A stretch of 64,000 bases of DNA from Siphonodentalium dalli (Eukaryota; Mollusca; Scaphopoda; Gadilida; Siphonodentaliidae): NCBI GenBank assembly GCA_032622095.1, contig CP136061.1, positions 218,766,373-218,830,372 on the forward strand. Reading direction: 5' to 3'. Of this stretch, positions 11,655 to 22,701 are shown in pieces. The position numbers and the translations under genes were made by a program. The notes below the pieces were generated by a model, which was given only the letters and a program-made list of their open reading frames with translations, was not told where the DNA came from and made no database searches. How positions within the stretch are numbered: position 1 is the stretch's first letter; each line of letters begins with the position of its first letter.

Positions 11655-12965
11655 AAATGAAAGTGTCAATGACACTGTAACTCAACTTGGAAAGGGAATA
11701 ATTTCATGAGTTTTACAGTCAATGGAGTGATTAGGAATGTGGAAAGATGAAAGGCCTAGTTATGCAAAGGGTAGCAGCCATGTTTTTTTGCCGAATGACT
11801 TCAAAAAGACTCGTTACCATTTACATGTCACTGTTAACATCTATAACAAATTTCATGATGATCCGACAAAAGATACAACCTGTTGCCTGTGTCAGATTAT
11901 TTAGTCATGTAAAGAGTAAAGTCCAAGATGGCAGCTGGCGGCCATATTTTTTGGCCGAATGACCCCAAAATGACTCGTTCCCATCTACGTGTCATTATTA
12001 ACATCCATGACAAATTTCATGATGATCCGACCAAAGCTACGACCTGTAGCCCGTGCCAAAGGATTTAGTCATGCAAAGAGTAAAATCCAAGATGGCTGCT
12101 GACAGACATGTTTTTTGGCCGAACGACCCCAAAATTACTCGTTCCCATCTACATGTCAATATTAACATCCATGACAAATTTCATGATGATCAGACAAACA
12201 GTACGATCTGTGTTGCCCGTGCTAATGGATTTAATTTTGAAAACCAAAATGGCTGCTGGCAGCCATGTTTTTTGCCGTATGACCCCAAAATGACTCGTTC
12301 CCATCTACATGTCAATGTCAACAGCCATGACAAATCTCATAATGATCCAACCAAAGGTACGACCTGTAGCCCATGTCAAAGGATTTAGTCATGCAAAGAG
12401 TAAAATCCAAGATGGCTGCTGGCAGCCATGTTTTTTGGCCGAATGACCCCAAAATGACTCGTTCCCATCTACATGTCATTGTTAACATCCATGACAAATT
12501 TCATGAAGATCTGACCAAAGCTACGACCTGTAGCCCGTGCCAAAGGATTTAGTCATGCCAAGAGTGAAATCAAAGATGGCTGCTGGCAGCCATGTTTTTT
12601 GTCAGAACGACCCCAAAATGACTCGTTCCCATCTACATGTCAATGTTAACATCCATGACAAATTTCATGATGATCAGACGAACAGTACGACCTGTAGCCC
12701 ATGCTAATGGATTGAATTTTGAAATCCAAGATGGCCACTGGCGGCCATGTTTTTTTGCCGAATGACCCCCAAAATGACTCGTTCCCATCTGCATGTCAAT
12801 GTCAACATAATGATCTGACTAAAGGTACGACCTGTAGCCCGTGCTAAAGGAAATTGTTGACGAATCACACACACACGCACCAACACTTACACACACACGG
12901 ACGATGGATACCAAGCCATGGCAATAGCTCAAACTTTACAAAGTAAAGTTGAGCTAAAAATGTAT
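11655..12965 (-). mobile_element. Tandem-repeat transposon, full copy D (inverted)
   Basis: Reverse orientation of copy B. It starts with 'gtcaatgacactgtaactcaa' and ends with 'aaagttgagctaaaaatgta', with about six diverged 180-bp units between. Units differ by scattered substitutions, so the array is not a recent expansion. ORFs such as 12053-12388 are repeat frames. It lies in parkin intron 3. Confidence 0.8.
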
Positions 12966-13059
12966 AAACCAAATTAAGAATCCATCCCAGCGTGTTTGGG
13001 GATGGCTATTTTATATAACTTCACTCCACCCAACCGATTCGTAGCCTCTCAGTACAATC

Positions 13060-13770
13060 AGATGCCTCTCAGACATAATACTCTTAGTGAATTCTAAAAT
13101 TAACAGGTCCATCCTTTCCATATGCTCAGATATCTCTTCCATGGTTTTCGGATCTCAATTAAATTTGGTATGAAGATAGGTCATCAGGTGTGCTTTCAAG
13201 GGAGCATCCAATGACCTTGTTGTCATTATCCTTTCTATAGTTAACTTTTTTGTTTATCTGGCAATTGCTCTGACTGAATATATATGTTGATCTCCTAAAT
13301 ATTTTTAAGGATGACAAAAACAAACCTCCTTCAGGCTTCTTGACAGACTGACCTGAATGATTTTTATGTTTACCCATACCATAGTATGGTAAACATAGTG
13401 TCGTTGTCCGGATTGACCACTCATCGTTGGTCCGTCTGTCTGTCCGTCTGTCCGTAGACACTTTATGAGTAATGCGATAACTCAAACATTTTTTATCCGA
13501 TCGGAACCAAATTTTTTATAAGGGTTTCTCAGCCCAAAATACAGATCGATTTCGAATTTGGGTTTGATCCGAGTTTTTGTTACAGAGTTATGGCCCTTTT
13601 TCTACTTAGAATTCACGCATTCTGCCATAACTCAAACATTTTATATCTGATTGGAACCAAATTTGGTATGTGAGTTTCACAGCCCAAAATACAGATCGAG
13701 TTTGAATATGGGTTTGATCCGATTAATTTTAAAACGAGTTATGACCCTTTTTCGAGAATTTTTTTTCGAT
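13060..13770. repeat. 'Bases-of-aaatttggtatg' dispersed repeat, several units
   Basis: A unit at 13100-13260 ('ggatctcaattaaatttggt') and two direct units at 13470-13620 and 13620-13770. The latter share 'taactcaaacatttt', 'cggaaccaaatt', 'cagcccaaaatacagatcga', 'gggtttgatccga' and 'gagttatg.ccctttttc'. A 'gtccgtctg' microsatellite (13430-13455) lies in front, and 'cataccatagtatggtaaac' is a short palindrome. Confidence 0.75.
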
Positions 13771-15455
13771 TTTTTTACATTTAGCTGCTTGCTAAATTTA
13801 GCATATACAAATATTAAATTTTGTTTGAACTTTAAAAACAATAGAAAAAAATTTAAATAATACCAAAAAAATTGACTTTCATTTATTTTAGTTTTATACG
13901 ATTAATTAGGTGTGATATCCTGTTTTGAAAATATGAAGATTTTATTGCAATAGTTTCATGTAATATAATGATATCAATAAATTACCATGTGATCATCCAA
14001 CATCCAGAGGATATTTTATAGATGTTGTCATTCCAAGTGAAATCTGTTATGAAATGAGTGATGACATATGATACAGAGCTCTGGTGGGTCAAGATAAACA
14101 ACACTGGTGGCTGGCTGTTTGTTTATTCTAACTGTCAAATTGATTAATGGCAGCATAAGACTGGTGTTTTTCCTATTCTTGAAATTTCATTACAGGGTGA
14201 GATAAGGGCCCCCCTCACCTATATAAGTGTCTTCTAAATTCCATTAATATGCTTCAAAAATAATTAACCCTTTCCAAGGTTTCCATAGACACATGCTATA
14301 ATGTACATGGACTCTTCCTCATATCTCTTAATATCTATTGGGTATCTTTGCACACTATTCACTTCTATAAATTTTGGTATTGACTGATTAATTGATTTTT
14401 GAAAAATATATTAATCCTTCAGACACGTGCTTTCAATTTGGAATTAAAATAACAGCTGATAGCCAATATGATTTATCTATGCAATGGGAGACAGGCAGAT
14501 AAATATACATGACTATTGTAAGTGATGACTTGTTTTGAAAATCAATATGGTAGATGTTAGTATTTCCAGGAACCTTATTTGCCCATTTGTTCATATTTTC
14601 ATGGTTGATTGAATTTTAGGGGCCACAGAGCACTTAGAAGATTAACATCGAAGGTTGTGTCTTTTAGTGTCCAAGCTACTTGTAAAACATTGTAATGTGT
14701 GAAACCATTTAATTGAGGGCTAACTTACTTACTTTTATATGAACAATTTAGTGGTCATAGGGGCCAGCATCCTCATCATATTTTGTCTGTATAACATTAT
14801 ATAGATAATACTTTTGAATTGTATAAACTACATATATTATTGAAAACCATACACCCCTGTTATGAAACACTTAATCTTATTTAATACACAGGTCAGATCT
14901 GATCTTATATCTGTCCATGTTTGATAAACAAATAACTGGGGAGGGGGGGGTAATTAAAGTACCATTCAAATATGAGATGGAATCCCCTACATGTATGTCA
15001 TTCTAAGCAGTCTGGCTTGTCAACAAATTATAATTTCTCTTCAGAAGTGAATCAATTTTGAATATCTGGCATGTCAAAAGTGGCAAAGATAGGGATTTAT
15101 CACTTTTGCTTCCAATGAGTTAATAAACATGTCCTCCAAAATCACTAAACCATTGGATCTCACAGTGAGAGGTCCTTGGGTGAATAGGGACAGAGTTATG
15201 AGATTTAAAACTACTCCTCTTCACCCCAAATACCTTAACCCTTTCTTAAGACAAATTATTTGAGCTTTTGATTTCAAGTTGGGTACTGATATATGGATTA
15301 ATTCCTATGATCATATCTTTGACAAATTATCAGTTATGGCTAATCACTATCGCCAAGGTATGGGTTAAACATCTGCCGATCGTGATCGGCCTCTCGTTTT
15401 AGTTTATTTCAAGGTTTCCTTCAAGTATATTTACATGTTATGTTACTGTTTACAG
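13771..15455. other. Intron 3, distal part: no gene or clear repeat
   Basis: AT-rich. There is a short G-run near 14940 and nothing that resembles a coding exon. The acceptor of exon 4 ('ctgtttacag') closes it. Confidence 0.4.
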
Positions 15456-15539
15456 GAACCCCAGAGTCTTGATGATGTGCTTGAAAATAAATATCTCTCT
15501 GGCACATGTAATATTAACTCCTGCAGTGCAAAGGATGGG
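15456..15539 (+). CDS. PRKN: Parkin coding exon 4: RING0, second half
   Basis: Residues 140-167, phase 0 at both ends, donor GTAAGT. The peptide EPQSLDDVLENKYLSGTC matches the parkin 'WDDVL...SGEC' segment, with C157 and C163 as zinc ligands. The conserved Trp before DDVL in human parkin is Leu here. Confidence 0.92.
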
Positions 15540-15703
15540 GTAAGTTTTATAGAGCTCAGTCTATTTATCATTGAGGTCCCACATATTTTGGTAGGTAAAT
15601 TGACACATACATTGACACATACATTAGTAGCATTAGTACAACTTGACGAGATTGGTCATGATTGTGTCTAAATAGACTATACATGTAACAGCCTTGAAAT
15701 AGT

Positions 15704-15810
15704 GTGTCTGTCATTTGCAGAATGATGTCCCCAGAGGGTGAATTTAGTGATGCTACCCCGCACAGAGTGCTAGCTTAACTAAATTCAACCTCTGGGAACC
15801 TCATTCTGCT
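15704..15810. mobile_element. Palindromic 100-bp MITE ('gaggtccccagagggtgaat' family), copy 1
   Basis: Near-palindrome: 'tgtcatttgcagaatgatgt' ... 'gtgaatttagtgatgct' / 'aaattcaacctctgggaac' 'cctcattctg'. Other copies lie at 16018-16120, 40803-40910 (and its two tandem copies), 50481-50580, 51711-51775, 52006-52212 and 59898-60122. Confidence 0.88.
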
Positions 15811-16017
15811 TGGGCCTCGTCTTATAGGAAGTATCTATAGTCTCAAATTAACATTGTTTTTAGTTACTTTTTCCCATCTGTTCAGTTTCTATATCCCCTA
15901 ATATACAGAAGATAAAATGCATGACCAAGGTGACTAATGGGTGAACAACTGAACATCACCAACTTCAACTGGGGAACTTCAATCTGATCCTAGGTCTCCC
16001 ATAGTAGTTGAGGCCTC

Positions 16018-16120
16018 AGCAGCATGAGGTTCATAGAGTGTGAATTTGGTGATGCTAGCCCACCATGCGAGACAGCATCACTAAATTCACCCTCTGGGGA
16101 CCTCATTTTGCAAATGACAT
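16018..16120. mobile_element. Palindromic 100-bp MITE, copy 2
   Basis: Same family as 15704-15810: arms 'gtgaatttggtgatgctagc' and 'catcactaaattcaccctc', followed by 'ggggacctcattttgcaaat'. Confidence 0.88.
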
Positions 16121-16144
16121 GGCTTGATTCTGATTTTACTTAAA

Positions 16145-17470
16145 ACCCATGCCTGATGCAACAAATGAATGAATGGAAGCCATGGATTAGTGAAAAATAC
16201 ACTCATGTGCTCTGTGAACGATGCAAACAACATAGTAATTATAATGAAAATGAATCTATGACTCCAATCATAAATTCATTTTCATTATAATACAGTAAAA
16301 CCTCTCTTAACCGAACACCCTTCGGACCGGCCCTCCTGTTCGGTTTAGAGAGGTGTTTGGTTTACAGAAAATCGCACAACCATCGGAATATATTGCCGCC
16401 GTCAGTAAGAGTTATTGCGACTCGAACACCTCCTGGATTAATTAAACTTTATTCAATAAACTACCAATTAAAACATAAATTGCAATAGATAAAACGTGTT
16501 ACAATAAGACATATACAATGTTTATATATATATATATATATATGTATAGATAAACCAGGAAACACGGAAACGATAAATTTTATGGTGATTCACAGTTTTT
16601 AAATATGTTGTTGACAGTAGATGTGACATACTTGACGCTGAGCTCTTGTCGGCTTGGGTGTAGACTGGGGATATTTTATGTTTAATATTCTGGTCTATAT
16701 TCAACTCTGAGTTGTCATTTTCCCGACGGCTCATTAAGTGTGATAAGTTGATTAAAACTGTGGCGGTGACAATAAACCACCACCGTGAACTTTTAGCGAA
16801 TTAGTGTTTAGTTTGGACAATTGTTGTGAAAACAAAGAGTCCACAACAGCACAATAGCTGCTGTATAAACAACGTGTCATTGCTCTAATTATCTGTGAAG
16901 TCGCCATTGTTCAATCAATTCGCACGCGCGTTTGGCTGGTATCGCTTTCGGAATTTATTTAGAATAAGATTAAATATAAATACAGCCGCATCTTGTTATA
17001 ATCAGCCATTATATTTATTTTGACTTTTCAACAAATTTTATTAATTTACCAAGAACACTTCATCCATTTGTAACTAACTGTTGTCACTGACGATCATCGA
17101 GGTCACACACAGGTCAACTCAAAAGCGGAAACATTCAAATCATTACCTTTTAACTGAATGCATTCGACCTCTTCCATCGCTTTCAGCGTTCGGATTTTGG
17201 AGGTAAACATTAGTGTATTTGTTCACTTATGGACTAATAAACCAGTCCGGTATTTGGAGTACAGAGGTTTCGGATTACAGAGGTAATCATTAATGACAAT
17301 GCACTTGGGTAAATTTGGGACCGAGCAATTCATCGGAATGGAGAGGGATTCAGATTGTAGAGGGTCCGGTTTGGAGAGGTTTCACTGTACCACATTGTTT
17401 GAATCGTTCACAGAGTGTATTTTGCACTAATCCATGTCTCAAATTCATTCATTTGTTGCATATATTCTGT
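16145..17470. mobile_element. Foldback element ('caacaaatgaatga' family) split by a pogo-like insertion
   Basis: The left arm (16155-16290: 'gcaacaaatgaatgaatgg', 'actcatgtgctctgtgaacg', 'gtaattataatgaaaatga') and the right arm (17390-17470: 'cagagtgtattttgcacta', 'attcattcatttgttgcata') are inverted. They match the uninterrupted copy at 39595-39822. The element at 16293-17387 lies at what would be its right inner arm. Confidence 0.8.
16293..17387. mobile_element. pogo/Tigger-like DNA transposon, non-autonomous (1,095 bp)
   Basis: Ends are CAGTAAAACCTCTC and GAGAGGTTTCACTG (one mismatch), flanked by TA (16291-16292 and 17388-17389). Subterminal repeats ('ggtttagagaggtgtttggt', 'aggtttcggattacagaggt') are typical of pogo/Tigger ends. 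There is no transposase ORF. A (TA)n run lies at 16522-16545. The empty site is seen in the related copy near 39735. Confidence 0.85.
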
Positions 17471-18022
17471 TGAGTATGAAAGGTCCCATAAATGGCCAGA
17501 TTTAGGTACAATTGAAGCATGTGTGATTTATACATAGGTTGTTTCTTATAAGTTGATAAACATGGTTTCAATTTTATAGGAGAAATGTTCCGCAATGTTT
17601 ATAGTGAAATTGATTATTTATGGTCGGTACTTTTTTATATATTTTTGACATAGTTTTAAACTTTACCAGTAATGCATCTCTGGCCTGTTGTTCTGCATAA
17701 TCAAGGAGTGTAGAAAAATGCACTTTGTTGGCAAATGCTTGGATTATAAGGCCTTCTAAATTATGTCTGTTGGTATTACAGAACAAAGAATGCTGATCTG
17801 ATGTTCACAACTTGATCATCATAAATTCTTTGGAATTAAACAGGAGGATTCCATGGAGAGAATGACTGGCTATTATTTTTAAAGGCTTCAAGGATAACGT
17901 ATTATATACCCATTTTTTTAAGTATTGCTCCCTTAAAGTTATGTGGTAGTGGGCATATGCTATTTCTCATTGAGAAAAAAAAGTCATCCTTTCACAAAAA
18001 GACTTGATTGGATTTCTTTCAG
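17471..18022. other. Intron 4, distal part: no gene seen
   Basis: AT-rich. No repeat or coding similarity noticed apart from the exon 5 acceptor 'atttctttcag'. Confidence 0.4.
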
Positions 18023-18135
18023 AGATTTTACTTCAAATGTGGAAGCCATGACAGTGTTGATGACAGAGCTGTTGTACTGCGGCATATACGTCAGAATATC
18101 CAGGGCAAAGAATGCATTACCTGTGTAGAAACTCA
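18023..18135 (+). CDS. PRKN: Parkin coding exon 5: RING0 end and RING1 start
   Basis: Residues 168-204 plus two bases. Acceptor 'gatttctttcag', donor GTGAGT, phase 2. RFYFKCGSHDSVDD matches parkin 'FFFKCGAH', with K172 equal to human K211 of the phospho-Ser pocket and H176 and C173 as RING0 ligands. KECITCVET carries the first RING1 zinc pair C-x2-C. Confidence 0.95.
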
Positions 18136-18627
18136 GTGAGTAATATTAATTTTGGTTCCCTTATCAAGGCTTATGGCAAGCCAAATTCAAATTTATTCAG
18201 GAATTACATGTATAATCAAGTATAAATCATTAATACTTGAATATGGTTTAGTTTTACCTTAATAATCATAATTATTTCATTCAAAGTTTAAAATCCTTTA
18301 TTCTATTATATATACCTGTTGCAACAACAAGATTTCTTTACAGAAACTGTTTTCGTGAGAAAAATTTGCCACAACATGAACGACTGGCATGTAAACTGGG
18401 CTTATAAATACCAAATTGAGTATTACCAAGAAAATATATATATCTTGTTTGGATTTATTCATGGTAACATTGTCTATTGACCATATAACTTATAATGTTG
18501 TTTAAAACTTTTGATTTAAAAATATTATTGACCACTCATAGTCTCAATGAGTATTGCATCCTGTTAATCGCATGTTAAAATCTGCATGTAATTTTTCAGA
18601 TTTATGGATATCTTTTTGTCATTTTAG
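18136..18627. other. Intron 5: no feature
   Basis: Short AT-rich intron with GT-AG ends. Nothing recognised. Confidence 0.5.
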
Positions 18628-18764
18628 GTCTCCTGTTCTTGTGTTCCCTTGCCAGTTAAGTCATGTGATGTGTCTAGATTGCTTTCGCAATTATGGACTT
18701 ATTCGGCTGAATGACAGAATGTTTACATTTGACGAAACCCTTGGATATACACTACCATGTCCAG
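18628..18764 (+). CDS. PRKN: Parkin coding exon 6: RING1 core
   Basis: Completes Gln205 and encodes residues 206-250 plus one base. Acceptor 'tcattttag', donor GTGATT, phase 1. [25 protein letters not shown] and GYTLPC are direct matches to parkin RING1. Ligands C213, H217, C220, C223 and C249 are present. The 95-codon ORF here reads through both intron flanks. Confidence 0.97.
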
Positions 18765-20131
18765 GTGATTATTATTTAGTGTCCAGCAGACATACACACT
18801 TCATATTCAATTGTATACATACCAGTACAGCCTTTGTATAACTTCTCGGCTATAAAAAGAAGAAAAAAAGATGAATTATTTTGGAATTTTTTAGCTTCCA
18901 TAGTTAAGCTTCCATAGTTACTTGTATTTTAACATCTATTAGATCAGTCTATGAGACCTAATTAGGCAGAGCAGTTTTGTGAATGTGTCAATCACGGTCT
19001 TGATAAAAGATTATGGATGCCTATTGTGATGCAGATTGTGATGCGTATTGCACTATATGTTTATTTCACTATCTGTTTACTTTACTCCATCAGAACTGGC
19101 AGATTAGATTAACCCTTTGGAAATATGAGCATTCCTCTATAAAAACACATCCTTTGTGCATTCACATAATTCCTTGGGCATACTTAGCTATTGACCCTTT
19201 TTAGCTCAACTTGACAAATCTAGTGGTCACTTGAAAAATACTCAACGTATCTGTAAAGATTTTCTGTTCTGTAATCAGAATTGTGTACTCTACAAAATAG
19301 ATATACAAATTGAAGGCCTTGTGAAATAAAGTTGAAAACATTATTGAAAAGCCATAAATTAAGTATTTTACAAAATTTTGACAAATTTATTTCACAAAAT
19401 TCACCAATTTCACCTTTCTTGATTATTTTTTATTTTTTTGTATGTTGTTTGTGATGGGTTAATGTAATTATTCCCACTGAGAAACTTTGTATTGCAATTA
19501 GTTTGAAATGCACTGGACTATAAATACTCATTGACTAGTAGTTCCCATAGGAAATGTTCAGTTAATAAGTTCAATAAATGACCATAGGTCATCTGTTAAA
19601 CTTATTATTTGAACATTTCTTTCCAGTAAATTGGACTCCTTCTTTACTTGTATTATCTGTCATCTGCTTATATTTCCTGACCATCCCTCCAGATGAATAA
19701 TAGACTATTCCAATGTATACTATTATAACTGAATGGGAGAGTCCATTTTGTAAATAAAGGGTTAATCACATGGAAAGTGTACTGCTGACAGAATATAGGA
19801 GGTGTCAATGTTACTAGACAGCCCTCAAAATTAGCTACGACAAAAGGCGATGCCATAGAGAAAACCATAGAAGCTAATATAGAATTCATGCCTTTTCTAA
19901 AACAATACCATATAAGAAAAATGCCAGTTTCAAGCGCTGCACTAGATACCGGTATCTTGTCACATTATACTGTATAGATAAATATTGTGGGTGTGAATTT
20001 AAATTTAAATTTCCAGGTCATGCACATTTAAACTATTTGTGAGACACATCATCAGGTTATTAGATATACATGTACATACATGTATCTCATGTTCATTTTC
20101 ATTTACTACTTTATTCTTTCCTGCTTTACAG
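18765..20131. other. Intron 6: contains one hairpin MITE
   Basis: Apart from the hairpin element at 19541-19740 nothing is recognised. A 'gaaatttaaatttaaatttcc'-like simple stretch lies near 19998-20012. Confidence 0.5.
19541..19740. mobile_element. Hairpin MITE ('aaatgttcagataataagtt' family), copy 1
   Basis: Palindrome 'ggaaatgttcagttaataag' / 'cttattatttgaacatttc' (19541-19626), then the conserved tail 'acttgtattatctgtc' ... 'gaataatagactattccaat' ... 'actgaatgggaga'. The same order occurs at 50956-51180 and 58065-58290. A shorter palindrome is at 20350-20417. Confidence 0.85.
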
Positions 20132-20193
20132 CTAACTGTGATGTATCCTGCATACAAGAATCACATCATTTCTGTTTGCTCGGATATGATCAG
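20132..20193 (+). CDS. PRKN: Parkin coding exon 7: RING1-IBR helix
   Basis: Residues 251-271. Acceptor 'ctgctttacag', donor GTGAGC, phase 0. The peptide ANCDVSCIQESHHFCLLGYDQ aligns with parkin '[21 protein letters not shown]'-type sequence, with C253 as the last RING1 ligand. H262 matches human His302, but the position of phospho-ubiquitin contact Arg305 is Cys265 (codon TGT). Confidence 0.93.
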
Positions 20194-20349
20194 GTGAGCT
20201 CTCATGTTAAATTAAACCTTTCTATACTAAATGGATTCTCCCACTCAGGTATAAAAGTATACATTGTTATGGTCTATTATTCATCGGGGGTGTCCAGGAA
20301 AATATGCAGGTGCCAGATAATAGAAGTAAAGAATGAGTCCTGTTTATTG

Positions 20350-20417
20350 GAGGGAAATGTTCAGATAACAAGTTCTTATAGTCGTTTGTTGAACTTATTA
20401 TCTAAACATTTCCTAAG
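20350..20417. mobile_element. Hairpin MITE, copy 2 (short)
   Basis: 'gggaaatgttcagataaca' faces 'tatctaaacatttcctaagg' across 'gttcttatagtcgtttgttgaac'. Same family as 19541. Confidence 0.8.
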
Positions 20418-21291
20418 GGATTACTACTCATATATATACTCAGTATAGAAAGGGTTAACTCAACACGCTTGCTGGAGTCAAGTTGTGATATTAATGCGTG
20501 TATTTATATGACACATTTCAATGTTAATTGATTAAACTCATTTTTACCCAGTCATATGAGGGTGTCACCTCCTGCTATTTTCAGCTGTACAAGATTAGGG
20601 TGAAGATGTGCAATGGATTCATACTGCCTTGGTAGCTGGTACTTCATATTCCCAATTTATCTGATATTCAAGATTAAACAAAAGGCTCATACACAGCTGT
20701 TTAGCATCAAAATTGTTCCAATTCTTATTATTTATTAGCTGAGAGAGATCAAATTCAAAACTGATTTTAAAATTAACATATGAACACAGATGGAATTTTG
20801 ATGTTCAGTCAATTCAAACCTTCAATTAAATGTAGTAATTATAGTAATTCAGCTCTATGACACTCTGGTGTGGATTGGATACAAAAATGAAATTGCAATT
20901 TTTATCAATCTACATTTCCGGTGCATCAAATGTCTGGGTATATTCCATGAGGTTACTCGGAACAACACATGAACAACTTCTTGTTAATCGATAATGATAT
21001 ATCAATAGTAAACAACTTGCGGTTGCGCTCAATTGCACGATGGCGTATCTGACACATTTTGTCAATCGCAACATGGTATATTCAAAATTTGTTCACCCAT
21101 CGATAGATGATGCTGGTGAATCAAAAACTAAGTTAGCAGTTCTTGACCAATCAGAATGCATGTTTTTGTGACAATTAATAAACTAGAATTACAATCTTAT
21201 ATAAACCAATTTACAAATTTCCCCTGTCCTCTTGAGCAGAGCATAACTCAGGTAATTTCAATTTGAAGTAACTTGTTTCTATTTATTCCAG
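20418..21291. other. Intron 7, distal part: no feature
   Basis: AT-rich. Nothing recognised before the exon 8 acceptor 'tttattccag'. Confidence 0.5.
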
Positions 21292-21438
21292 TATGAGCGG
21301 TACAAAAAGTTTGGGACAGAAGAGAATGTCCTGAGTAGTGGCGGAGTTCTCTGTCCTGGTCCCAATTGTGGAAATGGACTCTTACCTGAAGGGGAGTGCA
21401 ACAAGGTGGAATGCAAGACGGACCTCGGAGGATGTGGG
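21292..21438 (+). CDS. PRKN: Parkin coding exon 8: IBR, first half
   Basis: Residues 272-320, phase 0 at both ends. [31 protein letters not shown] and CNKVECK match the parkin IBR (YxRYQxxxxEExVLxxGGVLCPxPGCGxGLL). IBR ligands C292, C297, C312 and C319 are visible. The donor GTAAGT is intact at 21439-21444, and the very next base begins the target duplication of a hAT element. Confidence 0.97.
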
Positions 21439-21452
21439 GTAAGTGTTACTAT

Positions 21453-22645
21453 CAGACTTGTTTACCCTCCCGATTTTCGCGGGAGACTCCCGATTTTAAT
21501 CGTCTTTTCCCGCGCTCCCGATCCGGAAACAGAATCTCCCGATTTCAAATGTCTTTACCAGAATAAAAAAATAATTTACAGTGCTTAATAGGCTGTCCCT
21601 GTGGCGACTAAAACAGGCGCAAAAATCAATTAGCTAGCGGCTGACCACACGCAATGAAGCCATGCGGGTGCAATAAATCAATTTAGACTAATCCTACCAG
21701 CGACACTGGTATTAATGTCGGCTTTGATTCTTTTGTGAAAGTGACGAAAGAGTAAGTGGAAACGTGAGGTGTATTTGTCAATATCATAAACGGCGGATTT
21801 CCTTACAAGCTTATGTGTGACTATATAACGAAACACGTTTTTCTTTCGTCATAACAAATCACTTATTTACTAAACTACATTCTTCATCCAATGAACGAAT
21901 TTAATACGCTATTTCAATCAGACGAAACCATGCTGGGATTCATGCAGACTGAGATGGAAAGGTTGTTAAGGAAATTCTTAGGAAAGTTTGTGAAAAGCAT
22001 CGTGATAAAAGCCAGTGACACTATCACCTCGGTACGATATGAGTTAACAGAAAATCAACTTCCGGATACTAGTCTCGCAGTTGGCATGACAGCGCGCGCA
22101 TACATCGAGGAGGTCAAAGGGCAAATAAGCCCAAGAGAAGTGAAAACATTTTATGACAGTGCGCGTACGTTCTATCAGTCAATTGTTGACAAAATGACAA
22201 AATTTCCCTTTGAGGAACACATATTTGATGATTTGACCATTCTTAATCCAAAGGAAGAAGCCAGGGACAATGTTACGGAATCATCGTTGATAAGTTTGTC
22301 AAAACGCTTTGGGCTAATTCAGACAGATGAGCAATTCGACGATCTCGCAGACGAATTAATTGACTACAAAACTGCAGTAAATCTTCCAAAGTTCAACCAT
22401 GAAGATCAACGATGCGACGAGTAATGTTGTAATATATTATTATTGATTTTTAAGTTTATATATAAAATAAAATCATATATAATCATAATAACTTATTCTT
22501 TATTTATAGTAGCCCATAAATTCCTTTCTATACGTGATGTTTTAGTAATTTACCATCGAAGATAAAATCTCCCTATTTTTATCCAAATCTCCCTATTTAT
22601 GAAGGTGAATCTCCCTATTTTTGATTTTCAAAGTAAACAAGCCTG
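21453..22645 (+). mobile_element. hAT element, internally deleted (1,193 bp)
   Basis: Inverted ends CAGACTTGTTTAC and GTAAACAAGCCTG (one mismatch), flanked by a perfect 8-bp duplication GTTACTAT (21445-21452 and 22646-22653). These are hAT hallmarks (CAG ends, 8-bp TSD). Subterminal 'ctcccgattt' repeats lie on the left and 'atctccctattttt' repeats on the right. It contains a 177-codon transposase-like ORF and lies at bases +15 onward of parkin intron 8. Confidence 0.92.
21891..22424 (+). CDS. hAT-type transposase, C-terminal fragment (truncated)
   Basis: An intact 177-codon frame, clearly protein-like: FQSDETMLGFMQTEMERLLRKFLGKFVK at residues 7-34 has the 'xPxxHxLxxxMxxLLRxxxxxFVK' pattern of the hAT-derived transposases and of host genes such as ZBED5 and KIAA1586. 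There is no zinc finger and no N-terminal DDE part, so it is a remnant of a longer transposase left after internal deletion. It lies wholly inside the hAT element with the 8-bp target duplication. Activity is unlikely. Family placement is from remembered motifs and is moderately sure. Confidence 0.65.
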   Translation: MNEFNTLFQSDETMLGFMQTEMERLLRKFLGKFVKSIVIKASDTITSVRYELTENQLPDTSLAVGMTARAYIEEVKGQISPREVKTFYDSARTFYQSIVDKMTKFPFEEHIFDDLTILNPKEEARDNVTESSLISLSKRFGLIQTDEQFDDLADELIDYKTAVNLPKFNHEDQRCDE

Positions 22646-22701
22646 GTTACTATACAAGTTGTTTCAGTGATCATTGTTTATAATCTTCCAGAGCTTTACT
22701 G

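Noticed and set aside
11747-12388. ORFs with repeated 'DPKMTRSHLHVNVNSHDK' type peptides
   Set aside because: Translation of the 180-bp transposon unit. The same peptide appears in other copies in both orientations with stops.
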